From: an uncultured Aquimarina sp.
Lineage (GTDB): Bacteria > Bacteroidota > Bacteroidia > Flavobacteriales > Flavobacteriaceae
Assembly: GCA_947497175.1 (NCBI GenBank)
Contig: CANMFM010000004.1
Coordinates: 1 to 64,000, forward strand
Reading direction: 5' to 3'
Length of the DNA: 64,000 bases
The notes under the pieces were generated by a model, which saw only the letters and a program-made list of their open reading frames with translations, did not search any database and had not been told where the DNA came from. Every line of letters begins with the position of its first letter. The stretch's first letter is position 1. This document shows positions 51,792 to 60,475 of the stretch, in pieces. The translations under genes and the position numbers were made by a program.

Positions 51792-51831
51792 ACACAACAA
51801 GTTGTAGCAATTACTTATAGCATTGTTGTGT
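51792..51831. repeat. cassette-tail hairpin (ACACAACAA...TTGTTGTGT)
   Basis: A 9-bp perfect inverted repeat 22 bases apart, just behind the stop of the minus-strand gene at 51840. Read on the minus strand it begins CACAACAATGCTATAA, the same words as the tail behind the gene at 44987 (45808-45825). Similar tails occur behind single-gene inserts in Bacteroidetes. It may be an attC-like recombination site; the R-box sequences are not canonical. Confidence 0.4.
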
Positions 51832-51839
51832 GTTCGTTT

Positions 51840-52718
51840 TTAAAGCCCAAGTCCAAGTCCAAACCCTAACCAAAGTTGATTTTTAAAGTCCCAATCCTTG
51901 CCATACTTACTCAAAGGGTTATCAATTCCGCTCGCTATATATGCTCCAATTTTACGATATTGATAGCCAAAAGCAAATCCAGTTGAAATAGCTGGTACTG
52001 AAATATCTCCTTTGGTCAAATCTGGTGTAGTATTATTCTTTTTTAAGTCTATTTTACTCATTCCAATAAGAAAGTTTATGCTCCAAGAATTTTCATATGA
52101 AGAACCTTCTTCCTCATTAGGTAGCTGAGAATACTTCTTAACACCCCATTTGTGACCAATCATAAAATTCAAGTTAATATCAGTTTGAACATTATTGACT
52201 AAGCTGTCAGCTTTAGAGGATAAATAAATTTTAACTGGTAAAGTCAATGCTCCAAATTGATAAGAATGAAATTTTACTTTTAAAACCGTTCTTTCCGGGA
52301 TATCCAAGAAATAAGAGTTTTTACTTAATTCTTGATTTAAATTAGAGTCTTCTACTGCTGAAAACTTCCAGGGATAGAAAACTAGTTTTTTCTTTTCAAT
52401 TTTAAAATTACCTCTAAATTTTGATGTTCTAAGCCCAGTAAAGTCTGACTGTAAAAAAGGTTTTACAATATAATCGTCAACTTCTTTATACTTATAAATT
52501 GTGTCACTATTGGATATTAGAACTTCAGCTTTTTCAAGTTTTTTCCCATTTTTGGTTTTTACTTTTAAAAATACACTTGAGTCTTTTTCCTGAGTTAAAT
52601 ATTTTCCGTCTTTTAGAACTAAATATTGCTTTTCTTTAAAATTCTTCTGCTTTTGTCCATATCCTATTGATATTGTAAATATTGTTAGAAAATTCAGAAT
52701 CAGTATTTTCAAATTCAT
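51840..52718 (-). CDS. exported outer-membrane-type protein
   Basis: 292 residues with a signal peptide (LKILILNFLTIFTISIGYG). The C-terminal half alternates hydrophobic strands with aromatic and glycine residues (SWSINFLIGMSKIDL ... ISVPAISTGFAFGYQYRKIGAYIASG) and ends in LWLGFGLGLGL, as small outer-membrane beta-barrels do. Function unknown. Confidence 0.55.
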   Translation of the reverse strand: MNLKILILNFLTIFTISIGYGQKQKNFKEKQYLVLKDGKYLTQEKDSSVFLKVKTKNGKKLEKAEVLISNSDTIYKYKEVDDYIVKPFLQSDFTGLRTSKFRGNFKIEKKKLVFYPWKFSAVEDSNLNQELSKNSYFLDIPERTVLKVKFHSYQFGALTLPVKIYLSSKADSLVNNVQTDINLNFMIGHKWGVKKYSQLPNEEEGSSYENSWSINFLIGMSKIDLKKNNTTPDLTKGDISVPAISTGFAFGYQYRKIGAYIASGIDNPLSKYGKDWDFKNQLWLGFGLGLGL

Positions 52719-52968
52719 ATATTCTATTTTGATTAGTTAAATATTATCATCTCGAAATGACGCGCAACAATTGTATAATCACCCAGGTAGTTATATCCCA
52801 TAAATATTAAATATATAGTTACTTTTTGTAATCATATATAATTTTGCTAAAATCGGAAATATTTCATTTCGAGAATTATGGTTTTCCACAATTGCGATTT
52901 TATTTATTCAATATGTAAGCATAAATCTTTGAAAAAGTTACATTTGGAGATGAAAATTTACGCATACA

Positions 52969-53547
52969 ATGAATACTCTAAAAAATAAATACAATTTTCA
53001 ACTACGCCTATCTACCAAAGGCGAAATAGCGACTCTTGTTGAATTCTTAGCCAAGAAAAACTGGCAAGATAGTCTTAAATATAAAAAACCATCAACATCT
53101 AAGAAGGCTAAACTAGAAGCAGAAAATTTTATTAAAAAAGAACAGCTGATTATCCAAGAGCTTATAGGAGAAAAAGTATTGGTACAAGATTATAAAAAGT
53201 TTGAGGTTTCGATTTTTGTCTATAACTATATCGAGGAGCATGACAAAAACACTGTTGCTTCTTTAACCTCTAGGGTACTCAAAACTAAAAAAGGGATGGA
53301 GCTTTTGGAAAATGAAGATATCCTTTTTAATATAAAAGGCTTAAAAAATAGAAGGTACCATACTAAGAAAGTGAAATCAGGCAGACCAGGTAGACCCAAA
53401 AATGAATCCATCCAAAAAACCCTTGAGATTAAAAATTACATAAAAACAAATCCAGGATTAAGAATGGATGATGTTTGTCAAAAATTTGGTTTCTCTAAAA
53501 CAACCTACTATTGGGCGATTAAATGGTTAGAGCATAGAGAAAACTAA
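52969..53547 (+). CDS. AT-hook/HTH DNA-binding protein
   Basis: 192 residues. The N-terminal part (FQLRLSTKGEIATLVEFLAKKNW) is helical. The C-terminus has an AT-hook-like SGRPGRPK segment followed by a resolvase-type HTH (IKTNPGLRMDDVCQKFGFSKTTYYWAIKWL). A DNA-binding regulator is likely. A TAATTTTG at 52839-52846 could be its -7 box. The following gene is preceded by a degenerate cassette repeat. Confidence 0.6.
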   Translation: MNTLKNKYNFQLRLSTKGEIATLVEFLAKKNWQDSLKYKKPSTSKKAKLEAENFIKKEQLIIQELIGEKVLVQDYKKFEVSIFVYNYIEEHDKNTVASLTSRVLKTKKGMELLENEDILFNIKGLKNRRYHTKKVKSGRPGRPKNESIQKTLEIKNYIKTNPGLRMDDVCQKFGFSKTTYYWAIKWLEHREN

Positions 53548-53561
53548 AATTCAATACATCG

Positions 53562-53735
53562 ATGAATTGGATTAAAGTGTTTGGAGTACTATTCATTATC
53601 CTTGGGATACTACTTTTCTTCTTAGGTGTTATGTTTAAAATATTGCATTGGCCAGGTCTATATGTATTACTGTTTTCTGGACCTGTAGTATTTATATTAG
53701 GGTTGGCCCTACTTTCAATTACGTCAAAGAAGTGA
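53562..53735 (+). CDS. 57-residue GldL-like two-helix membrane protein
   Basis: Reads WIKVFGVLFIILGILLFFLGVMFKILHWPG, then LYVLLFSGPVVFILGLALLSI. Two transmembrane helices joined by the FKILHWPG motif that is conserved in the gliding motor protein GldL. The soluble part of GldL is absent, so this is a stand-alone relative. The ATG follows a degenerate repeat (AAAATTCAATACATCGATG, 53545-53564). Confidence 0.5.
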   Translation: MNWIKVFGVLFIILGILLFFLGVMFKILHWPGLYVLLFSGPVVFILGLALLSITSKK

Positions 53736-53884
53736 TAAAACTATCAGAATTTATTGTGAAAAGAAGAACTCAAGAATCTTTCCCTCTACATCATAAACTA
53801 TTGAATAAGCCTGTTTAGACCCGTATTAAACCATAAAAACCGAGCAAAAACCGAGCAAATTGTTTCAAAATAGTACAAAAACAA

Positions 53885-53918
53885 AAAGAGTTACGAAAAT
53901 AGTTTATCGTAACTCTTT
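53885..53918. terminator. hairpin terminator next to the tRNA fragment
   Basis: An 11-bp perfect stem (AAAGAGTTACG / CGTAACTCTTT) with a 12-base loop. Between 53735 and this hairpin there is no gene, only the tandem repeat AAACCGAGCAAA at 53837 and 53848. Confidence 0.65.
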
Positions 53919-53929
53919 GAAAATTAAGG

Positions 53930-53977
53930 TGGTCCCACTTGGGCTCGAACCAAGGACCCCCTGATTATGAGTCAGGG
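53930..53977 (-). tRNA. 3' fragment of a tRNA-Met(CAT) gene, probable att scar
   Basis: On the minus strand the sequence has an intact anticodon arm CCTGA-CTCATAA-TCAGG (anticodon CAT), variable region, T arm CTTGG-TTCGAGC-CCAAG and the 3' half of the acceptor stem (TGGGACC, discriminator A). The D arm and 5' acceptor half are missing: upstream of the anticodon arm the sequence (GATGTTAC...) no longer fits a tRNA. Exactly this 3' part is what tyrosine recombinases leave as a duplicated attachment site. It is not a functional tRNA gene. Confidence 0.7.
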
Positions 53978-54103
53978 TAACATCTTGCATTACTTTTTTA
54001 ATTGGGATGAGTACATATAATAGAATAAAAGAAATTTCACTAAAGAAAATATTCCCTTCCTCACTCTATTTTCAAAAACTAACTCAAATACTATTTAGAA
54101 TAA

Positions 54104-54144
54104 GTTGAAACCAAAGTTAATTTTGTTGAAACCATGTTGAAACC
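54104..54144 (+). repeat. three direct copies of GTTGAAACC near the tRNA fragment
   Basis: GTTGAAACC at 54104-54112, 54125-54133 and 54136-54144, spaced 21 and 11 bp (start to start). Together with the tandem AAACCGAGCAAA on the other side of the tRNA fragment they look like arm-type recombinase-binding sites. The function is inferred from the location. The remaining DNA from 53978 to 54197 holds no gene. Confidence 0.45.
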
Positions 54145-54197
54145 GTAAGAAAACACCAAGGATTAAAACTACGATTAAGAAAAGTCTAAAAACAAAG

Positions 54198-54223
54198 AAA
54201 CCCCTTGATGTATCAAGGGGTTT
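54198..54223. terminator. bidirectional hairpin terminator
   Basis: Stem AAACCCCTTGA / TCAAGGGGTTT with a 4-base loop, flanked by AAAG and TCTT. It lies directly behind the minus-strand tRNA-Leu gene and ends its transcript. Confidence 0.8.
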
Positions 54224-54230
54224 TCTTAAG

Positions 54231-54315
54231 TACTGAAGGCGGGACTTGAACCCGCACGGCCATAATGGCCATTGGATTTTAAGTCCAACGTGTCTACCAA
54301 TTCCACCACTTCAGC
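54231..54315 (-). tRNA. tRNA-Leu (TAA)
   Basis: 85 bases. Acceptor GCTGAAG / CTTCAGT with discriminator A, anticodon arm TTGGA-CTTAAAA-TCCAA (anticodon TAA), a long variable arm (TGGCCATTATGGCC) and T arm GCGGG-TTCAAGT-CCCGC. The long variable arm confirms class II. No CCA is encoded. Confidence 0.95.
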
Positions 54316-54332
54316 ATGGTATATTATCTCAG

Positions 54333-54404
54333 AGCGAAAGACGGGATTTGAACCCGCGACCCTCACCTTGGCAAGGTGATGCTCTACCCCTGAGCTACTT
54401 TCGC
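54333..54404 (-). tRNA. tRNA-Gly (GCC)
   Basis: 72 bases. Acceptor GCGAAAG / CTTTCGC with discriminator T, D arm GCTC...GAGC, anticodon arm TCACC-TTGCCAA-GGTGA (anticodon GCC) and T arm GCGGG-TTCAAAT-CCCGT. It lies 17 bp upstream of tRNA-Leu on the same strand; both are probably processed from one transcript. Confidence 0.95.
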
Positions 54405-54500
54405 AGTTTTTTAAAGAACTTCGCAATGCGTTATTGCGGATGCAAATTTAAAACAATTCTAGTAATACCAAAGTCTTTTTTACAAAAAGAATAAAAAAAA

Positions 54501-57128
54501 TTACACCTTTGATGCTTTCTTCCTGGTTAACATGCGTTTAATCTCATTAAGTTTCATTAATGCTTCTACAGGAGTTAGTGTATTGATGTCAATATCTAAA
54601 ATTTCTTCTTTGATCTGTTCTAATAAAGGATCATCTAAATTAAAGAAACTCAACTGCAACTCGTCATCTTCCTGCATTCCTTTAATTTTATCGGTAAGCT
54701 CCTCGCTACTATGAGATTTTTCCAATTTTTTAAGCATTTTATTAGCTCTGTGCAATACTTGTTGAGGCATCCCCGCCATTTTAGCTACATGAATACCAAA
54801 ACTATGCTCACTACCCCCGGGAACAAGCTTACGCAAGAATAGTACCGTATCCTTAAGTTCTTTGACCGACACATTATAATTTTTGATGCGTTCAAAGGTT
54901 TCGCACATCTCATTTAATTCGTGATAATGCGTTGCAAATAACGTCTTTGGTCTTCCTGGGTGCTCATGCAAAAATTCACTAATCGCCCATGCGATAGAAA
55001 TCCCGTCATAGGTGCTGGTCCCGCGGCCAATTTCATCCAATAGTACTAAACTTCTATCGGATAAATTATTAAGAATACTAGCCGTTTCATTCATTTCAAC
55101 CATAAAAGTAGATTCTCCCATAGATATATTATCGCTTGCTCCTACTCTGGTAAATATTTTATCCACTACTCCAATCTTAGCTTCTTCGGCAGGAACAAAA
55201 CATCCCATTTGCGCTAATAATACTATTAATGCTGTTTGTCGAAGTATTGCCGATTTACCACTCATATTGGGCCCTGTAATCATAATCATTTGTTGATGAT
55301 TACGATCTAACAATACATCATTAGCAATATACTGCTCTCCTGGTGGTAACTGTTTTTCGATTACAGGATGACGACCATTTTTAATTTCTAAATCAAATGA
55401 CTCATCTATCAATGGTCTGGAATACTGATTTTCTTGAGCCAATTGAGCAAACGAGCACAAGCAATCTAATTGACCGATCAAAGATGCATTTAATTGCACT
55501 GGTTTAATATATTCGTTCATCCAAACAACCAGATCATTGAATAACTGCTGTTCTAGTGCTAAAATCTTTTCTTCTGCACCAAGGATTTTTGCTTCATATT
55601 CTTTAAGCTCTTCGGTAATGTATCGCTCGGCACTAACCAGAGTTTGTTTACGAATCCAGGTATCTGGTACTTTATCTTTATGAGTATTTCTAACCTCTAT
55701 ATAATATCCAAATACATTATTTGATGCTATTTTTAGTGACGTAATCCCCGTGGCTTCAGTCTCACGAGCTAACATCTTATCCAGGTAATCTTTTCCAGAA
55801 AAAGCAATAGAACGCAATTCGTCTAATTCATCCAGATATCCATTCGCAATGGTATTTCCTTTCAGGATGTTTACCGGGGCTTCTTCGTTTAATGTTTCCT
55901 TTATTTTAGCCCGCAACAATTCGCAATCATGAAGTGTATCTCCGATCACTTTTAAGGCTTCGTTTTCGCTATGTGATGCTTGTGCTTTAATAGGCACAAT
56001 GGCTTCTAACGAGTTTTTAAGTTGAATCACTTCTCGAGGGCAGACTTTACCCGTAGCCACCTTAGAGATTAAGCGCTCTATATCACTTATTTGTTTAATT
56101 TGATGTAAAATCTTTTGGTGCAATGCATCATTATCCAGAAAATACTGTACGACTTCGTGTCGCTTTTGTATAGCAATACTATTTTTTAGTGGTAAGGCCA
56201 GCCAACGTTTTAAAGTACGCCCCCCCATTGGTGAGATTGTTTTATCAATAACATCCAATAAGGTTACAGCATTTGTTGCATTGGCATGATATAGCTCGAG
56301 ATTACGAATCGTAAATCGATCCATCCAGATGTATTGATCTTCAGCAATACGATGGATTGCGGTGATATGTTTTAATTTATGGTGCTGTGTTTCACCCAAA
56401 TAATGAAGAATTACACCTGCCGCAATAATGCCTTCGTGCAAATGATCTACTCCAAATCCTTTGAGCGATGATGTATTAAAGTGATCTTGTAACGTCTCAT
56501 TGGCATAATCGGTTTTAAACACCCAATCTTCAAGAAAAAACGTATGATTATCTTGCCCAAAATCTTGATAAAACGTTTGCTTTTTAGGTTTTGTAACAAG
56601 GATTTCACTTGGCCTGAAGTTTTGCATTAACTTATCCATATGTGCTGCATCGCCCTGAGCGGTCAAAAATTCTCCTGTGGATACATCTAAAAAAGCTATT
56701 CCCAGTTCTTTTTTTCCATAATGGAGTGCACACAAGAAGTTATTGGTTTTACTCTGTAAAACCTCATCATTTAACGCTACCCCAGGAGTTACCAATTCGG
56801 TTACTCCTCTTTTTACGATGGTTTTGGTTTGCTTGGGATCTTCGAGCTGATCGCAAATAGCAACACGCTCACCGGCTTTTACCAATTTTGGCAAGTACGT
56901 GTTTAGAGAGTGGTGCGGAAAACCTGCTAAAGCCGTCTCCTGATCGCTCCCGTTGCCTCTTTTGGTTTGAACAATATTGAGTATAGCAGCAGCTTTAACA
57001 GCATCTTTACCAAAAGTCTCATAAAAATCTCCTACTCTAAACAATAATAAAGCATCAGGATATTTCGCCTTAATTGCATTGTATTGCTTCATCAACGGGG
57101 TTACTTTCTTAGCGGTTTTTGCTGCCAT
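54501..57128 (-). CDS. mutS: DNA mismatch repair protein MutS
   Basis: 875 residues, the usual MutS length. Domain I begins [31 protein letters not shown] with the mismatch-contacting FYE (Phe-x-Glu) motif. The ATPase domain has Walker [31 protein letters not shown], Walker [17 protein letters not shown] and ATHYHEL. The start [15 protein letters not shown] is good. MutS recognises mismatches and works with MutL at the replication fork. The gene is core chromosome and gives the right-hand anchor of the window; the tRNA genes follow it on the same strand. Confidence 0.98.
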   Translation of the reverse strand: MAAKTAKKVTPLMKQYNAIKAKYPDALLLFRVGDFYETFGKDAVKAAAILNIVQTKRGNGSDQETALAGFPHHSLNTYLPKLVKAGERVAICDQLEDPKQTKTIVKRGVTELVTPGVALNDEVLQSKTNNFLCALHYGKKELGIAFLDVSTGEFLTAQGDAAHMDKLMQNFRPSEILVTKPKKQTFYQDFGQDNHTFFLEDWVFKTDYANETLQDHFNTSSLKGFGVDHLHEGIIAAGVILHYLGETQHHKLKHITAIHRIAEDQYIWMDRFTIRNLELYHANATNAVTLLDVIDKTISPMGGRTLKRWLALPLKNSIAIQKRHEVVQYFLDNDALHQKILHQIKQISDIERLISKVATGKVCPREVIQLKNSLEAIVPIKAQASHSENEALKVIGDTLHDCELLRAKIKETLNEEAPVNILKGNTIANGYLDELDELRSIAFSGKDYLDKMLARETEATGITSLKIASNNVFGYYIEVRNTHKDKVPDTWIRKQTLVSAERYITEELKEYEAKILGAEEKILALEQQLFNDLVVWMNEYIKPVQLNASLIGQLDCLCSFAQLAQENQYSRPLIDESFDLEIKNGRHPVIEKQLPPGEQYIANDVLLDRNHQQMIMITGPNMSGKSAILRQTALIVLLAQMGCFVPAEEAKIGVVDKIFTRVGASDNISMGESTFMVEMNETASILNNLSDRSLVLLDEIGRGTSTYDGISIAWAISEFLHEHPGRPKTLFATHYHELNEMCETFERIKNYNVSVKELKDTVLFLRKLVPGGSEHSFGIHVAKMAGMPQQVLHRANKMLKKLEKSHSSEELTDKIKGMQEDDELQLSFFNLDDPLLEQIKEEILDIDINTLTPVEALMKLNEIKRMLTRKKASKV

Positions 57129-57340
57129 TAAGCCTAAAATTTATCAATCAGGCTAAAGTAGCTATTCTTCTATTTTTTTTGAAATATCACAACCGGGAGT
57201 TATTCAAATTTATTCACAATTCTTTGAAGTGGGCAGTTCTTAGTTTGCAGTGAGCAGTAGATAATTTTGAAATTAGAACTTATTCAAAAAAAGAAGCCTT
57301 CCTTAATTACTGTATCTAGCAATTAATAATGAGAAAATTA

Positions 57341-57348
57341 TACCTTTG
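57341..57348 (+). promoter_or_regulatory. -7 promoter box
   Basis: TACCTTTG agrees with the flavobacterial -7 consensus TAnnTTTG and lies 21 bp ahead of the ATG at 57369. A clear -33 box was not found. Confidence 0.4.
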
Positions 57349-57368
57349 ACAACAGATATGAATACCAT

Positions 57369-57737
57369 ATGGATTTTAAGGACTTATTAGCTTATAAAAA
57401 ATCATTTGATTTAGCAATGAAACTTTTTGAAGTCACTAAAAGCTTTCCTAAAGAAGAAACTTACGCTCTAACGGATCAAATAAGAAGATCTTCACGAAGT
57501 GTTACTGCAAACATTTCAGAATCGTATAGAAAAAAAAATTACCCTAAACACGTTGTAAGTAAACCTACAGATAGTGATGCAGAAAATTCTGAAACTCAAA
57601 CTTGGCTTGAATTTTCATTAGCATGTAAATATATAGATCAAACAACATTTGAAGAACGTAATTCATTAAGTCTTGAAGTTGGAAATTTAATAAACTATAT
57701 GATCCATAATCCGGGTAAATTTGGCGTCAATGAATAA
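57369..57737 (+). CDS. four-helix-bundle (S23/IVS-type) protein
   Basis: 122 residues. The start MDFKDLLAYKKSFDLAMKLFEVTKSFPKEETYALTDQIRRSSRSVTANISES is the S23/four-helix-bundle signature (LxxYKKSxxLAxxxYxxTxxFPxxExYxLxxQIRRSSxSVxxNIxEG), here with S in place of the final G. The family includes proteins encoded in 23S rRNA intervening sequences and Avd-like factors. It is flanked by 30-bp inverted repeats (57229-57803), which suggests an independent insertion between mutS and the methylase gene. Confidence 0.85.
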   Translation: MDFKDLLAYKKSFDLAMKLFEVTKSFPKEETYALTDQIRRSSRSVTANISESYRKKNYPKHVVSKPTDSDAENSETQTWLEFSLACKYIDQTTFEERNSLSLEVGNLINYMIHNPGKFGVNE

Positions 57738-57807
57738 TTAATCAAATAGCAGTAAGTAGTCCTCTACAACTAAACTGCATACTGCAAACTAAAAACTGCC
57801 TACTAAA

Positions 57808-58350
57808 ATGTCCAGAAAACTCAAAAACAGCGAACTTGATCGCAAAACGATAGCAGAATTTAAAGCTTCAGAAAAAACACGACTCCTTATTATTTTAGAT
57901 AATATTAGAAGTTTAAATAACATCGGGTCGGTTTTTAGAACTGCTGATGCATTTTTGATAGAAAAAATATATCTCTGCGGTATTACTGCGACACCACCTC
58001 ATAAAGATATTCAGAAAACCGCTCTGGGCGCTACCGATACAGTAAGCTGGGAACACAAAAAAGATACCTTAGAATTAGTACACGAATTACGATCAAAGAA
58101 TGTTAAAATCATTTCTATTGAGCAGGCTGAAAATGCAGCGATGCTCAATGATTTTATCCCTGAAACCCACCAAAGGTATGCGATCATTTTTGGTAACGAA
58201 GTCAAAGGAGTACAACAAGAAGTGGTTTCAGAAAGTGATGTTGTTATAGAAATACCACAATTTGGAAGCAAACACTCTTTAAATATTTCGGTAAGTGCCG
58301 GGATCGTCGTATGGGATTTGTTTTGCAAACTGAACCCTAATGAGGTATAG
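57808..58350 (+). CDS. SpoU/TrmH-family RNA 2'-O-methyltransferase
   Basis: 180 residues with the SPOUT knot motifs: LLIILDNIRSLNNIGSVFRTADAF (motif 1 with N and R), AIIFGNEVKGVQQEVV (motif 2, GNExxGV) and IEIPQFGSKHSLNISVSAGIVVWDLF (motif 3, IPxxGxxxSLNVSxA). It lacks the extra N-terminal substrate-binding domain of RlmB, so it is the short TrmL/TrmH-like type. It methylates ribose of a tRNA or rRNA; the exact target is unknown. Confidence 0.9.
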   Translation: MSRKLKNSELDRKTIAEFKASEKTRLLIILDNIRSLNNIGSVFRTADAFLIEKIYLCGITATPPHKDIQKTALGATDTVSWEHKKDTLELVHELRSKNVKIISIEQAENAAMLNDFIPETHQRYAIIFGNEVKGVQQEVVSESDVVIEIPQFGSKHSLNISVSAGIVVWDLFCKLNPNEV

Positions 58351-58369
58351 CACTTACAACGTAAGTGCT
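58349..58369. terminator. hairpin at the end of the methyltransferase gene
   Basis: A 9-bp perfect stem (AGCACTTAC / GTAAGTGCT) around AAC, overlapping the stop codon. There is no T-run behind it, so its terminator role is unsure. Confidence 0.4.
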
Positions 58370-58500
58370 TAGGAAACAGCAAACAATACACATACGTGGT
58401 GTATAATAAGCAAGTGTCAATTAAGCAGTGCATTATTGATGGCTTTTAATTTTAGTTAGTTAGTGCCCAAGATTCTGTTCTAGCGATTTAAATTAAATTT

Positions 58501-58683
58501 TTAAACAAATAACATAGCTAGAGCCTTAACTACAACATCAAAATTATCAAATACCACAGCTTTTACTTCAGCTAACACATTTTTTTTATCTAAAAACATC
58601 TTATTATAACCTTCTGTAACCTCAAAAATACCATTTACAACATTAAAATAATCATATAACATCTCTTTATTATCACCCAACAC
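58501..58683 (-). pseudogene. possible remnant of a short-repeat protein
   Basis: An open frame of 60 codons reads DYFNVVNGIFEVTEGYNKMF and continues upstream, past the nominal ATG, as EVAEGYNEVLGDNKEML, before a stop and then EVIDDN. Units of the type EVxEGYN(K/E)x recur about every 25 residues, so this may be a decaying tandem-repeat protein. The composition is odd and no homologue comes to mind. The rest of the gap 58370-58817 holds nothing else. Confidence 0.25.
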
Positions 58684-58817
58684 CTCATTATAACCTTCTG
58701 CGACCTCTTAATTATCATCTATAACTTCGATATCATCATTCTAGACATATTTTTAATTAATGAGTACATTTTTTTGCTTAGATTTATAGTACTTAAATCA
58801 AAAATTCATAGTGTATT

Positions 58818-59177
58818 ATGTTGAAGTATAATTTTGAGCCTATTATTTTTGCTCGTGGCATAGAAAGACCATATACGTATTTTGTGAATGCCGGATTTTC
58901 TACACAATTAGCTACCAAACTGAAAAACAATCAGGTAAAAATCCTAAGGCCAAAAACAATCGAAAAGCTATGTCTTTTGCTTAATTGTACGCCAAACGAC
59001 ATCATGGAATGGCACCCAACGCAACACCAACTCGGAGATAACACTCATGCTCTTCATGCTATAAAGGCTAATAATTTGGACAAAATAGAACATCTTACCG
59101 ATTTGCTACGCAAAGTTCCGTTGGATAAGATTGAGGATATTCAGACATTTATAAAAACACAGCAAGAAAAGAAGTAA
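58818..59177 (+). CDS. Cro/C1-type HTH regulator
   Basis: 119 residues. The N-terminal HTH (ERPYTYFVNAGFSTQLATKLKNNQVKILRPKTIEKLCLLLNCTPNDIMEW) is of the Cro/C1 type (HTH_26-like), with LLNCTPNDIxEW as its usual end. The C-terminal part is a short helical tail (LTDLLRKVPLDKIEDIQTFIK). Small flavobacterial regulator of unknown target. Confidence 0.75.
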   Translation: MLKYNFEPIIFARGIERPYTYFVNAGFSTQLATKLKNNQVKILRPKTIEKLCLLLNCTPNDIMEWHPTQHQLGDNTHALHAIKANNLDKIEHLTDLLRKVPLDKIEDIQTFIKTQQEKK

Positions 59178-59241
59178 TTTTTTTCAGCAGGTAGTGTTCA
59201 GGGATTTGTTAGAAATTGAGACAGTTTCGAATAATCAACTC

Positions 59242-60366
59242 CTAACCAACCTCTTCTAGAATTGAAATATAATCAGTTCGATTGGCTATAAAATCCTTAT
59301 CAGACACATCAATAATTTTGACATTAAACTCGTTCTGCGATTTTATAAATTGAAGATACCCTTTATTGATTTTATCTAAATACTCTGCAGGAATTTTTTG
59401 TTCATACTCGCGCCCCCTTTTTTTTATGTGTTCTAAAAGACGCTCCGTATTTTGATAGAGATAGACATACAGCCCTGGTTTTGGCAAGTTAATGTACATT
59501 AAATCAAATACTTTTTTATAGAGTTTATACTCTTCTTCTTGCAGCGTAACTTTGGCAAAGATTAATGATTTAAATACATCATAATCACTAACTACAAAAT
59601 CTTTGAATAAGTCAAACTGGGCAATATCATCCTGCATTCGTTGGTAACGATCTGCCAAAAAGGACATTTCTAACGGAAATGCATAACGCTCCATATCATC
59701 ATAAAACTTGGGTAAAAAAGGATTATCGGCAAAACGTTCAAGAATTAATTTAGCATTAAATTCTTTAGAAATCAATTTGGCCAGACTTGTTTTTCCGGCT
59801 CCGATATTGCCTTCAATAGTAAGGTATTCAAATCGTGATAAATTATATCGCTCTTTTGGATCCACGATACCCATATCAAGTTGAGTTACTTGCGACGAAT
59901 CTTTTGTTACTTTTAATAATTGTGATACGGTTTGTTTCAATTTAGGATGCACTACTTCTGATGCAATATCAGATAGTGGTTCTAAAACAAACTTTCGATG
60001 TTCTAATGCTGGATGCGGAACGATCAACTTTTTTGTATGGATTTCTCCTTCAGAAGAAAAAACAATATCCAAATCAATAGTTCTGGCTGCATATCCCGCT
60101 GCCGTATTACGATGTCTACCCAACATATTTTCAATTTCCAAAAGAGTATCCAAAACCTGTTCTGTGGTGTAGAATGTTTCAATTAAAACACAAGCGTTAT
60201 AAAAATCATCACTCTCAAAACCCCAGGCTGGTGTTTGATATACTTTAGAAATCAGAACAACATCTCCAAGTGTTTTATAGATTTGATCGACCGCTTTTTG
60301 AAGATAATCTAAGCGATCTCCGATATTACTACCTAGCGAAATGTATATATGATGTGATGTTTTCAA
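59242..60366 (-). CDS. folK: FolK-deoxynucleoside kinase fusion protein
   Basis: 374 residues. Residues about 1-145 are 2-amino-4-hydroxy-6-hydroxymethyldihydropteridine pyrophosphokinase: ISLGSNIGDRLDYLQKAV, VYQTPAWGFESDDFYNACVLIET and the signature RTIDLDIVF. Residues about 165-374 are a deoxynucleoside kinase: Walker-type GNIGAGKTSLAKLI, ADRYQRMQDD and the ERL/ R-rich lid region HIKKRGREYEQ. The first activity belongs to folate synthesis, the second to nucleoside salvage. This fusion is characteristic of Bacteroidetes. Confidence 0.95.
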   Translation of the reverse strand: MKTSHHIYISLGSNIGDRLDYLQKAVDQIYKTLGDVVLISKVYQTPAWGFESDDFYNACVLIETFYTTEQVLDTLLEIENMLGRHRNTAAGYAARTIDLDIVFSSEGEIHTKKLIVPHPALEHRKFVLEPLSDIASEVVHPKLKQTVSQLLKVTKDSSQVTQLDMGIVDPKERYNLSRFEYLTIEGNIGAGKTSLAKLISKEFNAKLILERFADNPFLPKFYDDMERYAFPLEMSFLADRYQRMQDDIAQFDLFKDFVVSDYDVFKSLIFAKVTLQEEEYKLYKKVFDLMYINLPKPGLYVYLYQNTERLLEHIKKRGREYEQKIPAEYLDKINKGYLQFIKSQNEFNVKIIDVSDKDFIANRTDYISILEEVG

Positions 60367-60475
60367 GGTTGGGTATTTATAATCTGGTCAGAACTCCTTA
60401 TTTTTAAGAGCAAATTAAGCAAAACAAAATCACATCACCTTATTTTTGGGTGAACTATTATTAACGATATCTATT

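Larger units (their letters stand above)
57229..57803. mobile_element. four-helix-bundle gene between 30-bp inverted repeats
   Basis: Left repeat 57229-57258, right repeat 57774-57803: the right copy equals the reverse complement of the left at 26 of 30 positions (shared core ACTGCAAACTAA and AACTGCC). They enclose exactly one gene, the four-helix-bundle protein at 57369. The right copy ends 4 bp before the ATG of the SpoU-like gene. The unit is 575 bp long and sits between mutS and that gene, as a small insertion would. No transposase is encoded inside, so it would have to move in trans. Confidence 0.55.

Noticed and set aside
54226-54494. Frames over the tRNA genes
   Set aside because: They are translations of tRNA-Leu and tRNA-Gly and have no protein meaning.
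57369-57737. Diversity-generating retroelement accessory (Avd)
   Set aside because: No reverse transcriptase, template repeat or variable repeat is found nearby.
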